From Brevibacillus centrosporus (lineage in GTDB: Bacteria > Bacillota > Bacilli > Brevibacillales > Brevibacillaceae), in NCBI RefSeq assembly GCF_003710815.1, contig NZ_RHHP01000025.1:62001-126000 (forward strand): a DNA stretch of 64,000 nucleotides. The letters run 5' to 3'. Position numbers and translations under genes: made by a program. A model generated the notes under the pieces. The model saw only the letters and a list, made by a program, of their open reading frames with translations, was not told the origin of the DNA and did not search any database. Below are positions 44,161-52,272 of this stretch, piece by piece; within the stretch, counting starts at the first letter, position 1; each line of letters begins with the position of its first letter.

Positions 44161-45573
44161 ATGAGTCATGTGGGGTTATTACTGAAAATCGTCAACGCGT
44201 ACAAAAATCCTTCCGCCAATGAGACCGCTGCAGAAAATCAGCTCTTGACCGACGATATTGTAGTGGCGACAGACAGGCTAGAATCCATCGTAGAGCGCAT
44301 CTACAACGAATCCGGAAGAATCGAGAGGGCTTCGGGCAATGTACTGACGATGAGTGAGAGCATTTTGCGCAATCAGACAGAAGCTCTCGACGGTGTAGAG
44401 ACCTTGACCCACTTCCTGCAAACGGTTCAGCACCGCGCTGAAGATACCTCTGCACAAGCGAAGACCATGCGCGAGACGAACGCCTCTCTGGAAGAAGACC
44501 TGCGCCATGCCACAAAAGCACTGGATCACACCAGTGAAACGTTTACCAGCCTGTTCGAAAATACGATGCGTACGACCCAATCCATTCACTTTCTGCTCGA
44601 GCAAATGAAACACATCGCGGAAATCCAAAAGCTGCTGAAAACGATGGTGGAAGAGACTAGTACACTGGCTATGAACGCCTCGATTGAAGCCTCTCACGCT
44701 GACACTACTGGCCGCAGCTTTGCCATCGTCGCAGACAGGATCAAAGAGCTGGCTGACCAAGGCAGGCGCAATCTCCTCGACATCGATCCCCTCCTCCACA
44801 ACATCCAGAGTACCTCCCGAGAAGTCCTCACTGTCCTGGACAAAAATCGAAGCCTTATCGCAGCAAACAAGCAGGAGCTGGGGGACAGCCATCGTTTTCT
44901 AGGCCAGGTTCAAGGCCGTTTCGATGTCCTCGAACAAATTATTTCCGAGAATGAGACTTCTTGCCTCAAGCAGGTCGAGACTGTGCAAAACATGACCGGG
45001 CAGCTGTCGCATCTCCTGAACAAGTCAAAGGAAAGCACTCAGCTGGCTTCCGATGTACAGAGTATTTCTGCCAGTCAAAACAACATCGTCAGACAGCTGC
45101 TCGAAGCGAGTAAACATCTCACGGATATCTCCGATGAGTTTTCCGTAGTAGTCAAGCAGCACAGCGATCCTGCAGAGATTATCGACAATCCACAATTTAC
45201 GATCGACACCTTCGCCCAATGGAAAAGCCAGATGGAGGCGTGGGCGAGCCGGGAAGACCTCCTGTGCTCCTCCCCAGATGCGCTACAGGAGATTTTTCAG
45301 GCATGGATGAGCGAAACGGCTGCGCTGGAGGCCATATGGCTCAACAATGCGGATGGGGATTTCCTGCACTCGCTGCCACCGGCTGGCATACTCAATGCCA
45401 AAAGACGCCAGTGGTTCACCGGCGCACTACAAGATGGTTTTTATATCTCCGCCCCCTACATTTCCGCTATCACCAAGCGACCGTGTGTCACCATCTCCAC
45501 CTACCTCGTGGACAAGGACGGAACCTGCGGTGTGCTAGGCGCAGATATTCACTGCAACGTGATCGAAGAATAA
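44161..45573 (+). CDS. Soluble methyl-accepting-type chemoreceptor with C-terminal Cache-like domain
   Basis: About 471 residues, no membrane helix. Residues 30-330 are heptad-rich and contain the hairpin tip of the receptor signalling domain (STLAMNASIEASHADTTGRSFAIVADRIKELADQGR). The C-terminal 120 residues resemble a PDC/Cache ligand domain (AIWLNNADGDFLHSLPP, RRQWFTGALQDGFYISAPYISAITKRPCVTIS, GVLGADI). Order is the reverse of usual receptors. ATG 44161 lies only one base after GAGGGGA; GTG 44170 is an equally good start. It may sense an intracellular ligand or signal to a CheA partner not encoded here. Confidence 0.85.
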   Translation: MSHVGLLLKIVNAYKNPSANETAAENQLLTDDIVVATDRLESIVERIYNESGRIERASGNVLTMSESILRNQTEALDGVETLTHFLQTVQHRAEDTSAQAKTMRETNASLEEDLRHATKALDHTSETFTSLFENTMRTTQSIHFLLEQMKHIAEIQKLLKTMVEETSTLAMNASIEASHADTTGRSFAIVADRIKELADQGRRNLLDIDPLLHNIQSTSREVLTVLDKNRSLIAANKQELGDSHRFLGQVQGRFDVLEQIISENETSCLKQVETVQNMTGQLSHLLNKSKESTQLASDVQSISASQNNIVRQLLEASKHLTDISDEFSVVVKQHSDPAEIIDNPQFTIDTFAQWKSQMEAWASREDLLCSSPDALQEIFQAWMSETAALEAIWLNNADGDFLHSLPPAGILNAKRRQWFTGALQDGFYISAPYISAITKRPCVTISTYLVDKDGTCGVLGADIHCNVIEE

Positions 45574-45579
45574 GAAAAA

Positions 45580-45640
45580 ACCCCCGCTTCTATCGTTTTC
45601 CTGCCAGATCAAATGGCATAGGAAACATGGCGGGGTTAGT
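45580..45640. terminator. Two-tier hairpin after chemoreceptor gene
   Basis: AACCCCCGC pairs with GGCGGGGTT, enclosing a second hairpin GTTTTCCTGCCA/TGGCATAGGAAAC. Short T-run only, so termination strength is uncertain. Confidence 0.6.
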
Positions 45641-45738
45641 TATTCACAGGCATTTGAGAAAATTGTGAATAAGTCTGAATTATCTGTGGGTATCAAGCAA
45701 TACAGCTGTGGATAGTTTGTGGATGCCATTTTTTCGTT

Positions 45739-46224
45739 TTAGCCGGTATTTGGCGATTTCGGTACTAAAGTAACAGTTCTGCTGGCCGACTCCCAGGAAA
45801 CTTCCCCGTTCAAGACTTCGGCAAGCTTTCTGGCTGCGGCGTAAGCGATCCCGTTTTCGATAGAAACATCCAGCAGCTGCCCGTTCACCGTCACCCTTTT
45901 CGTGTCAGCTTCCCATCCCACTACTCCCCCAACCGCCTCTGCAACCATCCGGACAGGCAAATAGGAGACACCAGCACGCAAAATCCCCTTAGCTGGAAGT
46001 GCCACCTGTATGTTACAGTAATCCACATAACCCTGTGGTTTTTGTGGATTACTTGTTAGTAAGCTGTGGATATCTTGTTTGAAACGATTCCATGCCTCTG
46101 CTGCTCCCGTACCAATCGTGCAGTTATTGGGGTACGCACTTAGCTGCTTTACCGCTTTCGGCGTAATGATGATTCCAGGTCTTGCCATCTTGTTGGTCAA
46201 AAGCATCTCCGTGATCTGCAGCAT
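45739..46224 (-). CDS. Degenerate phage amidase fused to copper-amine-oxidase-N-like domain
   Basis: A 161-residue open frame. It starts like phage N-acetylmuramoyl-L-alanine amidases (MLQITEMLLTNKMARPG, then ITPKAV) but jumps straight to LSAYPNNCTIG and then to AWNRFKQDI. The blocks with the zinc histidines and catalytic glutamate (IHWTAN, HVGA, IEMC, DCP) are absent, although the frame stays open. The C-terminal 85 residues are an intact stalk-type domain (GVSYLPVRMVAEAVGGVVGWEADTKRVTVNG). It starts directly after the holin stop, the normal lysis-cassette order. The protein should lack amidase activity. Confidence 0.8.
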   Translation of the reverse strand: MLQITEMLLTNKMARPGIIITPKAVKQLSAYPNNCTIGTGAAEAWNRFKQDIHSLLTSNPQKPQGYVDYCNIQVALPAKGILRAGVSYLPVRMVAEAVGGVVGWEADTKRVTVNGQLLDVSIENGIAYAAARKLAEVLNGEVSWESASRTVTLVPKSPNTG

Positions 46225-46689
46225 TCATTCTCCTTCTTTCTGCTTCATCGCGCGTTCGGTTTTTGCTTTCATCTCGGACTCTACCAGATTGGCGATCGCC
46301 TTGGGTACGGGCCAGCCTGCCCGTGCCGCATTGGCGGTCAGGCTGTTCCATGTGTGATAAATCAGCCCAAAGGTCACGCCATAAAAAAGAAACCCCGGCG
46401 TTGCCATCACCCTGTCCAAGAGGTTCGCCAGAGCAGGCAGAGCCAGGAAAAATAGCGTTCGCGGTATGCGGCTCAGTCCGTACTCGGAAGAATAGGTCTG
46501 GTCCTGTTTTTTGGCTGCTTGGATCCCCGTCACCCAGTCAAGGGCAATACAAAACAGGAGAACCACCAAAATATCCGTTCGCCCAGGTCCATACAAATAA
46601 TGAAAGATAGGGGCAGTGATCGTTCCCGCTGTCGCTGCCCACCCATGTGACGGGGATGCTGCATGCTCCAAGATTTCTAGAAACTCCAT
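46225..46689 (-). CDS. Phage holin (Bacteriophage_holin_4/Cph1-like family)
   Basis: A 154-residue membrane protein with three or four helices. DILVVLLFCIALDWVTGIQAAKK and SSEYGLSRIPRTLFFLALPALANLLDRVM are typical of the TcdE/Cph1-like holin family, followed by FLFYGVTFGLIYHTWNSLTANAARAGWPVPKAI and a charged tail. A GAGGAGGGA box precedes ATG 46689. With the amidase remnant it forms a lysis cassette of a defective prophage. It could still form membrane lesions, but without a working endolysin would not lyse cells alone. Confidence 0.92.
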   Translation of the reverse strand: MEFLEILEHAASPSHGWAATAGTITAPIFHYLYGPGRTDILVVLLFCIALDWVTGIQAAKKQDQTYSSEYGLSRIPRTLFFLALPALANLLDRVMATPGFLFYGVTFGLIYHTWNSLTANAARAGWPVPKAIANLVESEMKAKTERAMKQKEGE

Positions 46690-46879
46690 GTGCTCATCTC
46701 CCTCCTCACCCCCTTGGGGTCAATGGATAAGTTGTTAATAAGTCTTTTCAGTGCAGGTTGAAGAATGTGGATTTCGGTGAAAAGAAATACCCCGGGGATG
46801 TCCCGAGGGTCGTTGGTGAATTATTTACTTTTCCATAGTGATGAAGCTCCAAATAATAAAGCTCCAGTGGCGCATCCTG

Positions 46880-47224
46880 CTAAGCGCTGTCAGCATTGGG
46901 CATCTCCTGCACTTCCCCACTTAGATTTACTGGCACAGAATCGATCGTACGACGTCCTAATGAAAGATTATCGGCAGGGGATGTTAGAGCGATTGATGGT
47001 AATCTATTATCCTCGTAATTAACTATTACGGTGTATTGATAGTAATAGGCATACGTCCTCGTATCTGTTGATGGTTTGGTTACGGTGCCCAAGTAACTGT
47101 GATACCAGGTACTCCCACTTTGCCATGCAGTAACACTAGAAACCGATTTTAAATTTGGAATTGTTAATGTCTGCGTTTGACTTCGAGATGTACTTTCTGG
47201 ATATGTTTTACTTGTGGTTGCCAA
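46880..47224 (-). pseudogene. Phage tail/surface protein fragment
   Basis: About 114 codons without a proper start: the 5' end at 47224 abuts the IS relic. The sequence is Thr/Ser/Tyr-rich (SRSQTQTLTIPNLKSVSSVTAW, YAYYYQYTVIVNYEDN) and ends with LPSIALTSPADNLSL, an Ig-like linker seen in phage tail-spike proteins, then an abrupt change to an unrelated short tail. Both ends appear truncated. About 190 bases without a recognisable gene separate it from the holin. Confidence 0.55.
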
Positions 47225-47225
47225 A

Positions 47226-47575
47226 ATCGCCTCTTTAGGACAGCGTTCTCCAACTCCAACCGCTTAATATAGCGTTCCTGATCGACGTACTGCTAGCGGC
47301 GTCCTCGTGTGTCTACCAAACCAAACTCGCCTTGCTGTTTGTATTTACGCATCCATACCTTGAGTCGTCCAATATCTTTGATCCCTAATTCCTTCGCCAC
47401 TGCCGCCTCCGTCATTCCCTTCAATCTCATCTCAATAGCCCTTTGCTTTAACTCCGCACTGTACGTTTCCTACTTCTTTTCCCTTTGTCCCCATTACGAA
47501 AAGCACCCCCTAGAATGAGTATCGTCATTGAGAGGTCTTTTCTCAATGTCCATTCTAAGGGGTGCACTTTATGGC
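47226..47575 (-). mobile_element. IS3-family relic (orfA part and one end)
   Basis: On the minus strand, from ATG 47494, frames shift to give TYSAELKQRAIEMRLKGMTEAAVAKELGIKDIGRLKVWMRKYKQQGEFGLVDTRGRR, an IS3/IS150-like OrfA helix-turn-helix. It is cut by TAG at 47293, then continues YIKRLELENAVLKR to the junction at about 47226. Upstream is a terminal structure: CACCCCTTAGAATGG faces an inverted near-copy CACCCCCTAGAATGAG across CATTGAGA/TCTCAATG. orfB and the other end are absent, and the element joins the phage tail fragment directly. Confidence 0.75.
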
Positions 47576-47786
47576 TCAGGAGGCTCTTTCTGAAGTCTTT
47601 GTTTGTGTTTCTTTCTTTTGCTTGGCTTAAGTATAAACCACCTCACTTTCCAATGGGGAAAATGAACGGGAGTGTAAAGTTCTGTAAATATTTGTCTACC
47701 CTCTTGCTTGGAAAGCCCTTCGCTCTCGAGTTGAAACCTTCGAAACCTTCGTCGCTTTCGTCAAACAGCAGAACATCGCGGAGTTT

Positions 47787-47852
47787 AAAAAGAAGAAGAC
47801 GATCTGAGAGAAATCGCTTTGACAGCGTTTCTTTCGATCGTCTTTTTCTTTT
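47787..47852. terminator. Hairpin with A- and T-runs after MgtC fragment
   Basis: GAAGACGATC and GATCGTCTTTTTC with an inner CGCT/AGCG pairing; A-rich left, T-rich right. Between 47576 and this hairpin, about 210 bases hold no recognisable gene. Confidence 0.65.
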
Positions 47853-47867
47853 CCGTTTGCTATTCGC

Positions 47868-48182
47868 TTACTGTACCTCGACAGCCCGCACGCCTGCGTA
47901 TCTTTGCAGCATCGGAAGGAGCTGAGCGATCTCGTAGGAGCCAGGCAGCTTGACGGTAACCTTTTGTGCGACGAGCACGAGTATGGTCGTTCCAATTCCG
48001 AGCGTGTACAGCCCAGCACCGATGGCCATTCCCATCCCGGCAGTCGCCCAGATTCCGGCAGCTGTCGTCAGTCCTTTGACTGTCTGACGCTGCATGAAAA
48101 TCATCCCTGCCCCGAGAAAGCCGACCCCACTCACGACCTGCGCCGCGATCCGAGAAGGGTCCAGCCCCAGATTGTTCGGAAA
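47868..48182 (-). pseudogene. MgtC/SapB-family fragment, N-terminal half lost
   Basis: The frame reads NLGLDPSRIAAQVVSGVGFLGAGMIFMQRQTVKGLTTAAGIWATAGMGMAIGAGLYTLGI, the conserved core of MgtC, plus the final helix and a short tail ending ELLPMLQRYAGVRAVEVQ-like. A TAA (48183-48185) lies just upstream. The first 60 or so residues, with the LIGLERE motif and two helices, are missing. It cannot form the full membrane fold. It sits between the IS relic and the phage-type regulator. Confidence 0.8.
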
Positions 48183-48215
48183 TTATAGCATGGCTCCTAC
48201 AGGGGGGCAGCGTTA

Positions 48216-48872
48216 CTAGCAGGAGCGAATTTGCTGGGCCACTCCGCCGTACATGGCCCACGCCATCTTCGTGACAGCGCTTCTCTTGATTTCGTAGTAA
48301 CGCTGACGGGAAACCCCGATTTCCTTTGCGATCTGATTATTCTTGTCTCCATCCAGCAGGGCCTCCAGAATCAGCCTCTCTTGCTCATCAGGAATCATCT
48401 CTACCGCTTCATCGATTCTGGCGATTTTGTCCTGGAGGCTCTGCAGCCTTTTCCACTTGCGCTCTCGACGCGCGACTTCGGCATGCGTCTTGTCCCCGAA
48501 TCCCCCGATCGCTTTCGGCATGGCAAAGTCCAGCCCGTATTGAGCGACCATCCCTTCCCCTGCCTCGCGTAAAAAACGCTGAATGCGGCTAACCTCCAGC
48601 TGCATGTAATTGTAGTCGCGGATCTCCTCTTCCGTCCGCTGCACCACTTCAAGGGCTGGCTCCACTTTTGGGGCAGAATTTCGCAGAGGGCGCTGCTGCC
48701 CCGAAGTCTGCTGTCCCTCTGCGAACTTGTCCCATTCCGGGCAAGCTTCGACTTTCCCCACATGCTTGTCGTGCACCTGGCAATGCGTCTTTCTCCCCCA
48801 ACCTGTAGCCGGGCAGCCCTCACATACGTGCTCGCGCAGTTCCTCTTTGCTCATACATGCTCGTGTTGCCAT
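48216..48872 (-). CDS. Phage-type sigma-like regulator with N-terminal Cys cluster
   Basis: About 218 residues from ATG 48872, preceded by GGGAGGAA. The N-terminus has a Cys/His cluster (REHVCEGCPATGWGRKTHCQVHDKH, CPEW) that could bind metal. The C-terminal 60 residues look like sigma region 4 or an ArpU/Xpf-type late-gene activator: MIPDEQERLILEALLDGDKNNQIAKEIGVSRQRYYEIKRSAV. In Bacillus PBSX-like prophages such a regulator drives late genes; the neighbouring holin relic supports this. Targets have mostly been lost here. Confidence 0.7.
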   Translation of the reverse strand: MATRACMSKEELREHVCEGCPATGWGRKTHCQVHDKHVGKVEACPEWDKFAEGQQTSGQQRPLRNSAPKVEPALEVVQRTEEEIRDYNYMQLEVSRIQRFLREAGEGMVAQYGLDFAMPKAIGGFGDKTHAEVARRERKWKRLQSLQDKIARIDEAVEMIPDEQERLILEALLDGDKNNQIAKEIGVSRQRYYEIKRSAVTKMAWAMYGGVAQQIRSC

Positions 48873-49110
48873 ATGGATTCCTCCCTGTAACCATCTATGT
48901 GTTTTACGTGATGAACGCGAAAATAGGAACGTTTGTTCTCTTTTGTAGTACAAGTATCTCATACAAAATTCCATTGTTCAAGATCTTTCTACTAAAAAAT
49001 AGAAAAAACACGCCCTCCCAAATGGAAGTGCGTGCCGTTCCGTTATTTTTTCTGTGTATAAACTGTTTGTAATTAGGATTTATCTGTGTATAGCTTGTGG
49101 ACAATTTCCT

Positions 49111-50058
49111 TCAATCCGTTTGCCGATCTTTTTTCAGCCACTCGATCAGCTCTCGTTCGCGGGCCTTGTTCATCCTTTGCGACTGCTCTGGCGACCACTC
49201 GTAAAAGCCCTGTCCGTTTTTCTGCCCGTAGCTGCCTGCATCTACAAGACTTCTCATGGTCGAAAGAGACTCCTGCTGTGTCCCCAGATCCGGGAACAAG
49301 TAGCTGGAGATGGCATCGAACACATCCAGACCTCCCATATCGGCTGTCATAAAGGGACCTGTGACGGGCAAGCGGCGTCCGATGCTGTAGCGAACGGCCT
49401 TATCAATATCCTCGATCGAGGCAGCCCCTTGCTCATAGATGTACTGGGCTTCCCGGAAAAGCGCGTACTGCAGGCGGTTCCCCACTGATCCGAGAATGTC
49501 CTTTTTGACGAGGATCGGCTTCTTGTCCATCGCTTCGAGCAGCACCATCGCTCGCTCTACAGCGGTATCTGCTGTCTTTCCCCCCCGAATGACTTCGACA
49601 AGCGGAATGAGATGTCCCGGATTCCAAAAGTGCGTGACCAGCGTCCGCTCGGGGTACTCGATCTGGCTCGCAATAGCTGTAGGACTCAATCCTGATGTGT
49701 TGCTCGCCAGGATCGTGTCCGGGGAGCACAGCGCCTCCAGCTCCTGGAACATCTTTTGCTTCATCTCCAGATTTTCCGGGATACCCTCGATGACAAAGCT
49801 CGCCCCCTGGACGCATTCCGACAGAGACGTGGTGAACCAAATTCGTTCTTGCACCGCAGCCTTCTCCTCTGCAGACACGACCTCGTATTCAACGAGAATC
49901 CCTAGCTTTTCGGCTACACCATCCTTGCCGCGCTGAATATCCTGCAGACTCGTTCCCCAGACCTTTACGTGCAAGCCTGCCATCGCAGCGGACAGAGCGA
50001 TCGAGTGCCCCATCGTACCTGCTCCGATGATCGCCAAGCTTTCCACTGGCTTCCTCAT
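49111..50058 (-). CDS. 3-hydroxyacyl-CoA-dehydrogenase-family oxidoreductase
   Basis: About 315 residues from ATG 50058, which overlaps the SDR stop (ATGA). NAD site AIIGAGTMGHSIALSAAM, then FVIEGIPENLEMKQKMFQELE, SNTSGLSPTAIA, catalytic THFWNPGHLIPLVEVI and VKKDILGSVGNRLQYALFREA. Single-domain members at this size include L-carnitine and L-gulonate 3-dehydrogenases as well as hydroxybutyryl-CoA dehydrogenases. It is the last gene of the LacI-controlled operon. The operon has no CoA ligase or thiolase, so a free hydroxy acid is more likely than a CoA ester (inference). Confidence 0.88.
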   Translation of the reverse strand: MRKPVESLAIIGAGTMGHSIALSAAMAGLHVKVWGTSLQDIQRGKDGVAEKLGILVEYEVVSAEEKAAVQERIWFTTSLSECVQGASFVIEGIPENLEMKQKMFQELEALCSPDTILASNTSGLSPTAIASQIEYPERTLVTHFWNPGHLIPLVEVIRGGKTADTAVERAMVLLEAMDKKPILVKKDILGSVGNRLQYALFREAQYIYEQGAASIEDIDKAVRYSIGRRLPVTGPFMTADMGGLDVFDAISSYLFPDLGTQQESLSTMRSLVDAGSYGQKNGQGFYEWSPEQSQRMNKARERELIEWLKKDRQTD

Positions 50059-50816
50059 ATCGCGGTCCAACCTCCATCCACCTTGATGGTTTCGCCCGTG
50101 ATGAAGTTTGCCATGTCGGAGGCGAGGAACAGAACAGCCCCGGTAATATCCGATACTTGCGCGAGCTGTCCTAACGGAATTCTCCGCAAAACATCCTGGT
50201 AAAATTCCCGGTCCTCGAACATTTTCTTGGTCAGATCCGTCTCGACAAAGGTCGGTGCAACCGCGTTGACCTTTACCCCATAGGAAGCCCACTCCACTGC
50301 CAACGCTTTCGTCAGCTGCACGGCACCGCCTTTGCTTGAGCAATAGGCTGAGCGCTTGATATACCCGACAAAGGCCATTTGTGACACCATGTTAATGATG
50401 CGTCCCCCACCGTTTTCCGCCATATGCTTCCCGGAGTGCTGCGAGCAGAAGAATGTACCTTTCAGATTGGTGTCCAGCACGCGATCCCAATCCTCTTCCG
50501 TGACGTCAAAGGCAGGCTTGGCGATGTTGATTCCCGCATTGTTGACCAGTACATCGAGTCCACCGAGTGTGGCAACCGTGTCATCGACCATCTGGTAAAT
50601 ACTCTGCACATCCTGCATATCTGCCGACAAAAAGTAAGATTCTGCTTGGAATTCGCGCAATTCTTGTACCGCTGCTTCCAAATCTGCCGCATTACGTCCG
50701 GTGATCATGACTTTTGCACCGAGTTTGGCAAAGGCGAGAGCAGCGTCCTTTCCAATACCTTTGCTGCCTCCCGTGATGAGGACCTTCTTTCCTTTCAGCT
50801 CTTGAAAGTATGTCAT
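50055..50816 (-). CDS. Short-chain dehydrogenase/reductase
   Basis: A 253-residue classical SDR: cofactor loop ITGGSKGIGKDAALAF, Asn-Asn-Ala-Gly in LVNNAGINIAKP, catalytic Ser in NMVSQMAFVG, Tyr and Lys in SAYCSSKGG, and the C-terminal GETIKVDGGWTAI. The residue after the second strand is Gly-Arg-Asn, which often goes with NADP preference. It lies 29 bases after the GntP permease gene and overlaps the next dehydrogenase, so the steps are co-expressed. Substrate is probably the same polyol or hydroxy acid pathway. Confidence 0.92.
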   Translation of the reverse strand: MTYFQELKGKKVLITGGSKGIGKDAALAFAKLGAKVMITGRNAADLEAAVQELREFQAESYFLSADMQDVQSIYQMVDDTVATLGGLDVLVNNAGINIAKPAFDVTEEDWDRVLDTNLKGTFFCSQHSGKHMAENGGGRIINMVSQMAFVGYIKRSAYCSSKGGAVQLTKALAVEWASYGVKVNAVAPTFVETDLTKKMFEDREFYQDVLRRIPLGQLAQVSDITGAVLFLASDMANFITGETIKVDGGWTAI

Positions 50817-50845
50817 CTCCGCTAATCCCCTTTCGACAGCCTTTC

Positions 50846-52159
50846 TTACATCCCAAGCGAGAACAAGACAACAGCTAGAATGACTCCAAAAATCGGAACT
50901 ATCACAGTCATCGCACCAAAAGCCGGATATGCATCTTTATGTGTCTCTCCTGCAATGGCTCGAATGGTCGTAACGACATACCCACCATGCGGCAGAGAGT
51001 CAAGGGACCCTGACGAGATCGCGACAACCCGGTGCAACGCTTCAGGATTGACCCCCATATCCATATAGTGTGGAGCAAGCAATGGCAGCGCAATTGTCTG
51101 TCCGCCAGAGGCTGACCCTGTGAGACCTGCAATGATACATACAGCCACTGCACTTCCTATCAGCGGACTGCCAGGGATACTCGTCATCATGTCTACTGCA
51201 CTCGCAAAAGCAGGAGTCGCCTTGGCTACTCCACCAAAACCAACGACAGCTGCAGTGTTCGCAATGGCAATCAAAGCCCCCATCGTGCCTTCTGATACGG
51301 CGTGCCAGAAATTGATAAAGTACTTTCGATGGAGCAAGTAGGTAGCAATTACTCCACCCAGCAAAGCGAGAATCAAGGCGGATTGTGCCAATGAATTGTG
51401 GAATACAAACGAGATGACCAGAACGACCAGGAGCGGAATCATACTCACGATAGGATGAGGTAAATTTTCTCTCACATCCCTATTGTCCGTTTCCCGCGAA
51501 ACGAAGCGCTCCCCTTTTTGAACCGCTTTCATAATCATCCGTTTTAACCACCAGTAACCGAAAATCATCATGAAAACAGCAACGACCAAGCTTACTTCCC
51601 AGCCTGCATACGGTGTCGTGTGCAAATATGGAATCGGAATCCAGTTTTGAATTTCAGGTGAACCAGCCGAAGTCATCGTAAAAGTCGTGGAGCCAAAGCC
51701 AAGAGCCGCCGGGATAAAGCGTCTTGGCAAATTCGCCTCTCTAAACAAGCTGATGGCCATCGGATAAACGGAAAAGGCAACGACGAACAAGCTCACGCCG
51801 CCATATGTCAAAACCGCGCAGGCAATGACGATCGCAAGCGCTGCGTTTTTCATGCCAATTTTTTCAACGATCCATTTGGATACACTGTCCGCAGCTCCGC
51901 TATCTTCCATCAGCTTTCCAAAAATTGCGCCAATGAGAAACATTAAATACCACGATGTAATAAATCCAGTAAAACCGCTCATGTAATTGGCAACGAAGTT
52001 CGCTTCTCCTTCAGCAGCCAGCTGCGGGAAAAGTGGCAGTCCATTACATACAGCGACAAACAAAGCAGAGAACGGAGCAACAATTAACAAGTTCATGCCT
52101 CTCATAGTCAAAATGATGAGAAGGGCCAAGCCTCCAATCAAACCAATCATACTAATCAT
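50846..52159 (-). CDS. GntP-family organic acid permease
   Basis: About 437 residues with 11-13 membrane helices. Signatures: SWYLMFLIGAIFGKLMEDSGAA, ALGFGSTTFTMTSAGSPEIQN, and GLTGSASGGQTIALPLL with SSGSLDSLPHGGYVVT. The family carries gluconate and related hydroxy acids by proton symport. ATG 52159 is taken because GGGAA is 9 bases upstream; GTG 52168 is open. It lies about 110 bases downstream of the HisD-like gene with a GC-rich spacer that could fold. As the only transporter in the operon it defines the substrate as a small organic acid or polyol. Confidence 0.9.
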   Translation of the reverse strand: MISMIGLIGGLALLIILTMRGMNLLIVAPFSALFVAVCNGLPLFPQLAAEGEANFVANYMSGFTGFITSWYLMFLIGAIFGKLMEDSGAADSVSKWIVEKIGMKNAALAIVIACAVLTYGGVSLFVVAFSVYPMAISLFREANLPRRFIPAALGFGSTTFTMTSAGSPEIQNWIPIPYLHTTPYAGWEVSLVVAVFMMIFGYWWLKRMIMKAVQKGERFVSRETDNRDVRENLPHPIVSMIPLLVVLVISFVFHNSLAQSALILALLGGVIATYLLHRKYFINFWHAVSEGTMGALIAIANTAAVVGFGGVAKATPAFASAVDMMTSIPGSPLIGSAVAVCIIAGLTGSASGGQTIALPLLAPHYMDMGVNPEALHRVVAISSGSLDSLPHGGYVVTTIRAIAGETHKDAYPAFGAMTVIVPIFGVILAVVLFSLGM

Positions 52160-52272
52160 CCGAATCACTTCCCATCTTCTGCGTAATTACTTAGTGCCTG
52201 GAGCCTCGCTCGGAGGAGAGGAGCCTAGCTGTCGCGGTGCTCGCTCCCCTTCCTTGCAAGACAACATCCCAC

